Position numbers and translations under genes: made by a program. A DNA stretch of 64,000 nucleotides from positions 1 through 64,000 of the forward strand of contig JAFYNJ010000004.1 in NCBI GenBank assembly GCA_017549805.1. The letters run 5' to 3'. Below, piece after piece: positions 49,100 through 56,151 of the stretch; the stretch's first letter is position 1; each line of letters opens with the position of its first letter. The stretch comes from Bacteroidales bacterium (lineage in GTDB: Bacteria > Bacteroidota > Bacteroidia > Bacteroidales > F082). A model generated the notes under the pieces. The model did no database searches, had not been told where the DNA came from, and saw only the letters and a list, made by a program, of their open reading frames with translations.

Positions 49100-50050
49100 T
49101 CATTCCCATTCCCACAAGCACGCGGCCGACACGAAACCGGCACCGAATGCACTCATGACAATCTTATCTCCTTTTTTAATCTTGTTCTCTGCAATCATCT
49201 CGTCCAGTAAAATCGGAATACTTGCCGAAGAGGTGTTGCCGTATTTCTCAATATTGGTGGGGAATTTCTCCTCCGGCTCGCCCAAGATGGAGCGGATGCC
49301 TTCAATAATTCGTTTGTTGGCCTGATGCAGAAGATAGAAATCCACATCCGATGGCTTGACGTCTTCATCCTTCAGTACGCGCTGGATGTCCTTGGCCGAT
49401 TCCGAAACGGCGGTGCGGAACAGGTCCTTACCTTTCATCACCAACGGCTGACCGGCAACCCTATCCTGTTCAAAAGGCGTTTGCTCCATGTGACGTTCAT
49501 AATACAATACGTCGCGGTCGGATATCATGGTGAGACGCACATCCTTAAAGGCTTCGCCAGGGCCCAACACCACAGCGCCGGCACCATCGCCAAAGAGGAT
49601 GCTGGTGTCGCGTTCCTTCCAGTTGCAGTATTTCGTCGGCTCCTCGGCACAAACGATCAATACATATTTGGCACGTCCGGCTTTCATCATGTCGTCGGCC
49701 AGCATCAAGGCGTTGACGAAGCCCGCACAAGCCACATTGATATCGAGACCTGGACAGGTGACACCGATTCTTTTTTGAATGATACAACTTAAACCTGGAG
49801 TAATATGTTCGTTGGCCACGTTGGAGACCAAAAGAAAATCAATCTGGTCGGGCGTCAAGCCAGAGGCGCTGATGGCCTTGTTGGCAGCTTCCACAGCCAA
49901 ATCGTACAAAGTTTCATGTGACAATAAATGACGGGTTTTGATGCCCGTGCGAGTGGAGATCCACGCATCGCTGGTATCCAAGAAGGTTGCCAGATCGTCG
50001 TTGCTCACCGTAAGTGACGGTAATGCGCTTCCTGTTCCTATTACTTTCAT
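49100..50050 (-). CDS. fabH: 3-oxoacyl-[acyl-carrier-protein] synthase III
   Basis: Starts fatty-acid synthesis by condensing acyl-CoA with malonyl-ACP; 316 aa. Triad: Cys108 (DINVACAGF), His in LLHQANKRI, Asn in YGNTSSASIP. Start ATG 50050 (MKVIGTGSALP) matches the family; ATG 50095 lies upstream of the promoter box. First gene of the fab cluster fabH-fabF-fabZ-acpP-fabG. Confidence 0.95.
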   Translation of the reverse strand: MKVIGTGSALPSLTVSNDDLATFLDTSDAWISTRTGIKTRHLLSHETLYDLAVEAANKAISASGLTPDQIDFLLVSNVANEHITPGLSCIIQKRIGVTCPGLDINVACAGFVNALMLADDMMKAGRAKYVLIVCAEEPTKYCNWKERDTSILFGDGAGAVVLGPGEAFKDVRLTMISDRDVLYYERHMEQTPFEQDRVAGQPLVMKGKDLFRTAVSESAKDIQRVLKDEDVKPSDVDFYLLHQANKRIIEGIRSILGEPEEKFPTNIEKYGNTSSASIPILLDEMIAENKIKKGDKIVMSAFGAGFVSAACLWEWE

Positions 50051-50076
50051 GATGTAACAAATAAAAAATTTCGCTG

Positions 50077-50084
50077 CAAAAGTA
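50077..50084 (-). promoter_or_regulatory. Promoter -7 box for the fab operon
   Basis: TACTTTTG on the minus strand, 27 bases before the fabH start. Confidence 0.7.
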
Positions 50085-50114
50085 GGATGGTTCAACCACT
50101 CGAAAAGAAAAAGG

Positions 50115-50129
50115 TGGTCACTGTGACCA
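50115..50129. promoter_or_regulatory. Palindromic candidate operator upstream of the fab promoter
   Basis: TGGTCACTGTGACCA: perfect 7-base inverted repeat around one base, 31 bases upstream of the fab -7 box. Position suits an activator or repressor of fatty-acid synthesis; the protein is not identified. Confidence 0.5.
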
Positions 50130-50182
50130 AAATGTGGCGAAAAATGGCGTTTTGGGACGAAATACCCCGTTTTTAGGGACGA

Positions 50183-50216
50183 AAAACGGGCGATTTGTGA
50201 AAAAACCGCCCGTTTT
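50183..50216 (-). terminator. Terminator of the TonB receptor gene
   Basis: Ten-base stem AAAACGGGCG / CGCCCGTTTT with a 14-base loop. It is nearly symmetrical, so it may stop transcripts from both directions. It lies 31 bases after the receptor stop. Confidence 0.75.
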
Positions 50217-50247
50217 AGGGATGAATTGGGGACGAAATATCCTCGAA

Positions 50248-52713
50248 TTACATTCCCATACCCCCACCTTGAGGCGCTCCTTGGGAGTCGTCGGCACCTT
50301 GTTTTGCCATCTGTTCGAGTTCCATCTTGCCGAAGCGGAAGGTCACACCGACCGAAACACTGCGGCTGTTGAACTTCGAACTGGAGGTGGATTCAACGTA
50401 TGGACTGTAATTGCTCTCACCCCAACTATTCCAGTTGAAGATGTCGTTGGCGTTGACAAAGACCGACATCTTGCGGTCGAAGAAGTCGGCCTTCAACCCT
50501 GCATTGATGCCATAGCGTGAATGCCAATTGCTGAAAAGCGACTGTGTAGGTGAACTGTAATAGCCCGAAGCTGTCATTTCCACCCTATTCCAGAGTTTGG
50601 CCCATAGGTTCATGTTAAAGCTATACGACCAAGTATCATACGTATAGTCCTGACCGGCAAATACCGTCTCAATGTGCGAATTGTAGAGGTTGGCGTAGAA
50701 GCGCAGATTGAAGAAACCGCTCGGACGGTACATCATGTTGTAGGAGAAGCCCAACTGATGGCTCTTGCCTACATTGACAGGATAGCTATAAGGCACCACA
50801 CGGCCATAGAGCCAGTGGTATTGCGACATTTGTATCTCGTTGACTTCGTTTGACTTGCCGCGATAGTAGGCCGAAAGACCCACAGAACCGAAATTGTTGA
50901 AATATTTAGTCCAACCAGCTTCAACGGCGTTGGTAAAAACTCGATCCAAATCGGGATTGCCAGTGCTGTACTCATCCTCGTCATATAAGGGGAACCTACT
51001 CAGCTCATGCGCATCAGGAGCGGCAATGCGACGGGTGTAACTCAAGTTGAAGTTGTGCATCGACTTGGTGCGGTATGATAAGTGCAACGAGGGTCTGACA
51101 CTGAAGAAAGGCTTGCTGAAATTGTATTGAATGGAGTCAACATAGCGACCACCCATCAACTCATGGCAGAAACGGATACCCGGTTTCACAGTGAATCCAC
51201 CGAATTTGTGCTGCAAAGTGATGAAAGCTTCATTGGTCAAGGTGGTAAAAGTAGCCTCATAAGAACGGAATGCATCGTTCACCCAAGTCTCGCCCACCAA
51301 GGTATCGCTCGCACTATACACCTTTTCTGGGCTGTATCCCGTGTTCCAGCCCACCGATATCTCGCCGTTCTCGGAATAGGGACGGTTATATACAACCTCC
51401 ACCTCGCCACCAAAGCTTTTGCGCGATTGGGTGGAATTGATCGCCCTCAGGTGATCGACTGGCAACACAAAATGACGATCCACCCGGCCACTGCCTTCGT
51501 AGCCCCAACTCATGGCATCGGCACTAATGGAAAGATTATGTCCCTGATTGTCGAATTTATGTTGGTAATACACACCGCCGTTCATGAAGAAACTCATGTT
51601 TCTGGAATTGGAATTTGTGCGATAGTCCACCAGCGAAGGCGTCACAAACGGGAGTCCGTTTTCATCGAGAAACTCCTCTCTAAAAGAGCTTGCATCGCTA
51701 TTGTTTTTGCCCCAATTCGGCCAGCCACTCACCCAGAAATTCAAGCTGTTGGCCGTGTCGATCTCATAATCGAGGCTGAAATAACCACCTGAATTGATAC
51801 TCTTGCTCCGATAGGCGCTGGAATCGATTTCATGGTTGGCAAGGAGGTGATCATCAGTAAAAAGGGACTGATCCGTATTTCCGTTGCCTTTCCAAATGGA
51901 ATAACCACCATTAATATAAGCATTAATCGTGAGCTTTTCATTTGACCAAACGTATGACATCCAAGGCGTTACCGAAGGTCTCGTAGAGCCGTTCACGCCA
52001 AAGCTGAAGAACTCGTTTTTCTGTACCTTGGCATTGGTCACAATGTTGATGATGCCATCAGCCTTGGAGCCATAGCGTGCCGAGGGGTTGGTGATAACCT
52101 CCACATGGTCGATGCTGTTGGCCGGAAGCTGCTGGATGTAGGTCTTGAGGTTCTCGTCGCTCATATGTGAAGGCTTGTCGTTGATCCAGACCTCCACACT
52201 CGAAGTGCCGCGTAGCGTGATGTTGCCTTCCACATCGACTTGAACGCCCGGGGCGTTCTGCAAGGCATCCGACAGCGTACCCGTTTGGATACTCGGATCC
52301 TCGGCCACATTATACATGGTCTTCTCCCCTTCCACAGCAAACAACGGGCGTTTCTCAGCAATCACCACCTCGTCGAGGCGCATGGTACCTGCCTTGAGTT
52401 TCAAGGTGCCCAAGTCCTGGTCGCCTTTTACCGTCACCGGCATAGAGAACGACTCATAGCCGATGGCAGAGATTTTTAGAGTCATCTCTCCTTTCGGCAC
52501 AGCCTGCAAAGTGAAGGCACCTTTGTCATCAGAGGCCGCTCCGCTCACAAAAGCCGAGTCGGCCACACGGAACAGACCCACATTCACAAAGGGCAATGCT
52601 TGATTGTTCGATTCATCAACGATTTTTCCAGAAATGTTGCTTTGGGATTTCGCTGTGATGGAAATACCTATTAAAAAGAAAGCCAGAAGAATTGAAACAT
52701 ACTGTTTTTTCAT
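50248..52713 (-). CDS. TonB-dependent receptor-like outer-membrane beta-barrel protein
   Basis: 821 aa. Signal peptide about 1-22; CarboxypepD_reg-like domain about 26-105 (ISGKIVDESNNQALPFVNVGLF); plug-like domain about 125-225 (LSDALQNAPGVQVDVEGNITLRGTSSVEVWINDKPSHM, VITNPSARYGSKADGIINIVT); then a barrel of the outer-membrane beta-barrel family 2 type. The protein ends with GGGMGM rather than an aromatic residue, after a FRFGKMELEQMAKQGADD tail that extends past the last strand. Substrate unknown; no SusD partner. It is downstream of the ECF sigma pair and has its own promoter. Confidence 0.9.
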   Translation of the reverse strand: MKKQYVSILLAFFLIGISITAKSQSNISGKIVDESNNQALPFVNVGLFRVADSAFVSGAASDDKGAFTLQAVPKGEMTLKISAIGYESFSMPVTVKGDQDLGTLKLKAGTMRLDEVVIAEKRPLFAVEGEKTMYNVAEDPSIQTGTLSDALQNAPGVQVDVEGNITLRGTSSVEVWINDKPSHMSDENLKTYIQQLPANSIDHVEVITNPSARYGSKADGIINIVTNAKVQKNEFFSFGVNGSTRPSVTPWMSYVWSNEKLTINAYINGGYSIWKGNGNTDQSLFTDDHLLANHEIDSSAYRSKSINSGGYFSLDYEIDTANSLNFWVSGWPNWGKNNSDASSFREEFLDENGLPFVTPSLVDYRTNSNSRNMSFFMNGGVYYQHKFDNQGHNLSISADAMSWGYEGSGRVDRHFVLPVDHLRAINSTQSRKSFGGEVEVVYNRPYSENGEISVGWNTGYSPEKVYSASDTLVGETWVNDAFRSYEATFTTLTNEAFITLQHKFGGFTVKPGIRFCHELMGGRYVDSIQYNFSKPFFSVRPSLHLSYRTKSMHNFNLSYTRRIAAPDAHELSRFPLYDEDEYSTGNPDLDRVFTNAVEAGWTKYFNNFGSVGLSAYYRGKSNEVNEIQMSQYHWLYGRVVPYSYPVNVGKSHQLGFSYNMMYRPSGFFNLRFYANLYNSHIETVFAGQDYTYDTWSYSFNMNLWAKLWNRVEMTASGYYSSPTQSLFSNWHSRYGINAGLKADFFDRKMSVFVNANDIFNWNSWGESNYSPYVESTSSSKFNSRSVSVGVTFRFGKMELEQMAKQGADDSQGAPQGGGMGM

Positions 52714-52793
52714 GATACAGCTAATTGTTATTGATATAACTTTGGATTGATTAAAAATCGTATTTCTTTAACAAAAAAAACTTGTATGGTGTA

Positions 52794-52820
52794 TTAGTAA
52801 ACTAAGACACTGCAAAAGTA
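52794..52820 (-). promoter_or_regulatory. Receptor promoter with start-site inverted repeat
   Basis: The -7 box TACTTTTG is at 52813-52820 (minus). An inverted repeat TTAGT-N2-ACTAA (52794-52805) lies across or just after the expected start site, about 80 bases before the ATG, leaving a leader near 93 bases. Confidence 0.5.
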
Positions 52821-52875
52821 CAGCTTTTTTGATTGCTGTCAAGAAAAAATGAAAAAATTTTGAAAAAATTTGTAA

Positions 52876-53958
52876 TTACTGCTTAATCAGACAATTACAA
52901 AAATCTTTCAATTCACCCTTTGAGGAATAGGTCCTCATAATGAAACACGTGCCATTTTCGATGCCACACATCACCTGCCAATCTTGGATCACGACACCGT
53001 CCATGACCAGTGCTGCTTTATGGCCAGCCACTTCGGTGGTAAATTGATACCATAATTGGCTCGCCTCGGGCGTCAGGTTGACAATAATAGGCGTTTCTTC
53101 ATTTTCCCGATATTTATTGCAAACCACTTTTTTTACCATGGGCTTGCCCTGTAAAGCCGAGGCATTGATAATGGGGTACTGTGCGAGCGTATCCGCATCC
53201 AAAACCCGAATCTCCAGTTTTCCTTCGGTGGTCAAATCGTTATCAGGACGGGAATATGTGACGGGTTTCATCACATAATAGGTCAAGAAGACACCTGCGG
53301 CAAGCAGCAGTACCAACCCGCCCAGAAAGTACCAGAAGGTCAGGTTTTTCTTTGTTGTAGGTCTTCCCTCAACAGCATCGATTTGCCGGATGATGTTGTT
53401 GCAATGCCCCACAAAGGTGCGATAAGCTACGATGCCAAATACCACTAACAGCACAGCCACAAAGCCCATCAACCAAATCAAATTCATAAACCTTGCCCCA
53501 TTAAGGCCTTGGGTGTCCACAAATTTGAATGTAAAGACGGCACCAAATGCGAAGCAAACCAACAGCCAGACGACAACATAGATAGCGTAACCGGTCTTTA
53601 ACTGCTGCATGTTCTTGGAAAGCGTAAGCAGATCGGAGTTTTCCACCACTTGTTGCCGGGTGTTGCGGGTAAGCCAAAGCTCAACAAACGTGCATACTGC
53701 CAATAAAAGTGCCATAATAAGTCCGAAAACCCGGAAGCCCAGACCGTCAAAGTAAATGTATAACAGCACCGCCATGATGGGATAGAGGATCATGGCCGTC
53801 TTCCTGTTTCTTGTGAAGAAGTCGACATTGGTTTGAATGGCGGATTTCATCAGCCTGTCGTTGACGATTTCCTGTTGGTCGAGTTGCTCTTTCAGCGTTT
53901 CGTATTGGGCCTTCAGCTGGTCCAACTCGGAGAGATTATTGTTTTCAGTGTTTTCCAT
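52876..53958 (-). CDS. Membrane protein with SecD-head-like domain, partner of ECF sigma factor
   Basis: 360 aa, family not recognised with certainty. Coiled coil about 8-45; four membrane segments (about 55-72, 78-95, 122-147 and 158-180), then a fifth at about 208-230 (FLGGLVLLLAAGVFLTYYVM). The soluble C-terminal part contains NLTPEASQLWYQFTTEVAG, AALVMDGVVIQDWQV and GIENGTCFI. This resembles the P1 head subdomain of SecD, in which a similar T..vG..hAiVlDg pattern occurs. It begins 12 bases after the sigma factor gene, the usual place of an anti-sigma factor, but lacks a typical N-terminal anti-sigma domain. Confidence 0.7.
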   Translation of the reverse strand: MENTENNNLSELDQLKAQYETLKEQLDQQEIVNDRLMKSAIQTNVDFFTRNRKTAMILYPIMAVLLYIYFDGLGFRVFGLIMALLLAVCTFVELWLTRNTRQQVVENSDLLTLSKNMQQLKTGYAIYVVVWLLVCFAFGAVFTFKFVDTQGLNGARFMNLIWLMGFVAVLLVVFGIVAYRTFVGHCNNIIRQIDAVEGRPTTKKNLTFWYFLGGLVLLLAAGVFLTYYVMKPVTYSRPDNDLTTEGKLEIRVLDADTLAQYPIINASALQGKPMVKKVVCNKYRENEETPIIVNLTPEASQLWYQFTTEVAGHKAALVMDGVVIQDWQVMCGIENGTCFIMRTYSSKGELKDFCNCLIKQ

Positions 53959-53970
53959 GATGATTCCCTT

Positions 53971-54459
53971 TCATTGTTTTTTCGACATTTCAACCAGTTT
54001 TTCCTTGATGCGCGCCAGGCGTACTCCCACATTGTTGGGCGTGATACCGATGATGGCCCCGATCTCATCGTAGGGGATGCCTTCGAGCCAAAGCAGCACG
54101 AGGCTGCGGTCGATCAGCTCCAATTGCGAGATGAGGTCGTGGAGTTTGCGCACCTGCTGGGTCTTGGGGTCATCGGCCTCGAAGGGGTCGATATCGACCG
54201 TCAGCGGCACGGTCTCAATACGGCGGCGTTCTTTCTTGTCCTGGTTAATGGCGGTGTTAAGTGCCACGCGATAGACCCAAGTACGGGCGCTGCTTCGGCC
54301 TTCGTAATGGTCGAAGCCATTCCAAAGTCGAATCAAGATCTCCTGAAACAGGTCGTCGATCTCGGCCTTGTCGTGCGAGAACATATAGCACACCGTATAG
54401 ATAGTCCGCTTGTGCTCCCGCACCAAAAGTTCAAACTGATGTTCTTTGTCGTTGTTCAT
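53971..54459 (-). CDS. ECF-type RNA polymerase sigma factor
   Basis: 162 aa group 4 sigma factor. Region 2 about 10-75 (DDLFQEILIRLWNGFDHYEGRSSARTWVYRVALN) and region 4 about 110-155 (LELIDRSLVLLWLEGIPYDEIGAIIGITPNNVGVRLARIKEKL) are complete. It probably directs a small regulon and is held in check by the membrane protein encoded next. A perfect 10-bp palindrome lies just upstream. Confidence 0.92.
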   Translation of the reverse strand: MNNDKEHQFELLVREHKRTIYTVCYMFSHDKAEIDDLFQEILIRLWNGFDHYEGRSSARTWVYRVALNTAINQDKKERRRIETVPLTVDIDPFEADDPKTQQVRKLHDLISQLELIDRSLVLLWLEGIPYDEIGAIIGITPNNVGVRLARIKEKLVEMSKKQ

Positions 54460-54470
54460 AATGCGTATTT

Positions 54471-54480
54471 CGTTGCAACG
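54471..54480. promoter_or_regulatory. Palindrome upstream of the ECF sigma gene
   Basis: CGTTGCAACG, perfect 10-base palindrome 12 bases before the start codon, itself within a larger TTCGTTG ... CAACGAA arrangement (to about 54502). It could be an operator or a leader hairpin. Confidence 0.4.
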
Positions 54481-54513
54481 TTCATCATGTTAGACAACGA
54501 AGGACGGAAAATA

Positions 54514-56151
54514 TTACATCACAGTGATGGTTTTTGTCAAAATTTCTTTTGCAGTTGCAATCTGGATGACATACAAGCCCTTCTCCATTCCACCAAGATC
54601 TATTTCGAAAGCATCGCCACCAGCAACGCTTTCAAACACTTTTTCGCCAATCAGATTGTAAACGCTGACATAATTGATTTGCTCTGCCTCAATCGTGATA
54701 CGTCCTTGGGTGGGATTGGGATAAAGCTTGGCCAAGTGGTATTGATTCTCCGAAACCACTTCGCAGTCTTGGTAAATAGCGGTAAATTGCTCATTCCAAG
54801 AAGAGCTTTCATAAACGGGGACGCATCCACAAGGGACGATAAGGGTGGTGCTGCCGAAACCACCGAAAGGATAATCGCCAAGAGCTGGTGGCGTTTCCGA
54901 TAAAATGATGACATCTTTAAAGCCCGAACAACTGGCGAAAGCGAAATTACCCACAGAGGCCAGTCTTTCAGGAAGGGTCAGCGAGCCATCGAAGCCACGA
55001 CAGTCCTCGAAGGCGCTGGAGCCAATGGTCCTAACGGAATTGGGAATGACCAGAGAGCCAGTAAAACCCTGGCATCCCTCAAAGGTCCAGTTTTGTATGT
55101 TTGGCAACGACTCGCTAAGGGTCAAAGTCCCATCAAAACCCGTACAATTGGCAAAAGCCGACTCACCGAGCTGATTCACCGAGTTCGGGATAACCAAGGA
55201 GCCCGTCAATCCAGTACAGCCTTCGAACGCATATTCCCCAATGGAGGTGATTTGTTCTGGAATCACCAATTCGCCAGAAAGTGTGCTGCAAAAATAAAAG
55301 GCATTGTCGCCGATGCGAGTCACATCGTTAGGAATGACCGTGTTTTGGCATCCTGTGATGATCTCGTTCCAGTCCGTTTTAATGATTGCATTGCAACAGT
55401 TTCGGGAATCATACACCGGATTGCCGCTTTCAACCACGATTTCAGTCAATGCGGCACAGCCACCAAATGGATTCACGCCGATGAGGCCTACCGAACTCGG
55501 GATAGTAATGGATGTCAAACCAGTGAACCAAAACGAATAGCCACCGATGAAAGTGACAGAGCTCGGGATCGTAATGGAGGTCAAGTCAGTACAATGGTTG
55601 AAAGCATCTTCAGCGATGGAAGTCACCGTATTCGGGATGGTGGAATTCTTGCAACCCATGATCAGTTGATTATCATACTTCTGGATGATAGCATTGCAGT
55701 TGTCGCGCGAGTCATAATCCTCGTTATTGGGGTCCACCACAAAGCCTTCGATGCCGTTACAGTTGTAGAACGGCGTATAGCCAATCCATTCCACTGAAGC
55801 GGGAATAGTGACAACACCCGTGAATCCGCAGTGACTGAAAGCATCGTCACCAATCTCCTCAATGGTATTGGGAATCACCAACGTTCCCGTAAGTCCTCTG
55901 CAGTAATTGAAAGCATAATCGTCGATCATGGTAACGGTATAGCCATTGCCATTGTAATAGGCCACTGTCGGGATGTTGAGTGTCCCCGAAGCATCGTATC
56001 CATCCACGTGACCTGTAACTGTAACTGTAACGTCATCATAATTCACTGAGTATTCCAAATCACCGTAGGTGAAGTCTTGGGCGTTCAACATGGTTACGCC
56101 AAAGGCAAACACCATCAGCATCAAAGAGGCTTTTAGTAAAATAGTTTTCAT
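54514..56151 (-). CDS. BspA-type leucine-rich repeat protein, T9SS cargo
   Basis: 545 aa surface protein. Signal peptide about 1-24 (ends LNAQ). From about 70 to 430 there are about a dozen LRR_5/BspA-type repeats with the pattern LTGSLVIPNSVxxIGxxAFxxC. Two repeats are interrupted by a NPxYDSRxxCNAII insertion. The last 75 residues (LAKLYPNPTQGRITIEAEQ through KTITVM) are a T9SS type A sorting domain. BspA proteins in Tannerella and Treponema bind host matrix and other bacteria. The start overlaps the stop of the S41 peptidase gene (ATGA). Confidence 0.93.
   Translation of the reverse strand: MKTILLKASLMLMVFAFGVTMLNAQDFTYGDLEYSVNYDDVTVTVTGHVDGYDASGTLNIPTVAYYNGNGYTVTMIDDYAFNYCRGLTGTLVIPNTIEEIGDDAFSHCGFTGVVTIPASVEWIGYTPFYNCNGIEGFVVDPNNEDYDSRDNCNAIIQKYDNQLIMGCKNSTIPNTVTSIAEDAFNHCTDLTSITIPSSVTFIGGYSFWFTGLTSITIPSSVGLIGVNPFGGCAALTEIVVESGNPVYDSRNCCNAIIKTDWNEIITGCQNTVIPNDVTRIGDNAFYFCSTLSGELVIPEQITSIGEYAFEGCTGLTGSLVIPNSVNQLGESAFANCTGFDGTLTLSESLPNIQNWTFEGCQGFTGSLVIPNSVRTIGSSAFEDCRGFDGSLTLPERLASVGNFAFASCSGFKDVIILSETPPALGDYPFGGFGSTTLIVPCGCVPVYESSSWNEQFTAIYQDCEVVSENQYHLAKLYPNPTQGRITIEAEQINYVSVYNLIGEKVFESVAGGDAFEIDLGGMEKGLYVIQIATAKEILTKTITVM

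Noticed and set aside
47780-49210. 476-residue plus-strand open frame opposite fabF and fabH
   Set aside because: Antisense shadow of condensing-enzyme genes with complete catalytic motifs on the minus strand; no recognisable domain.
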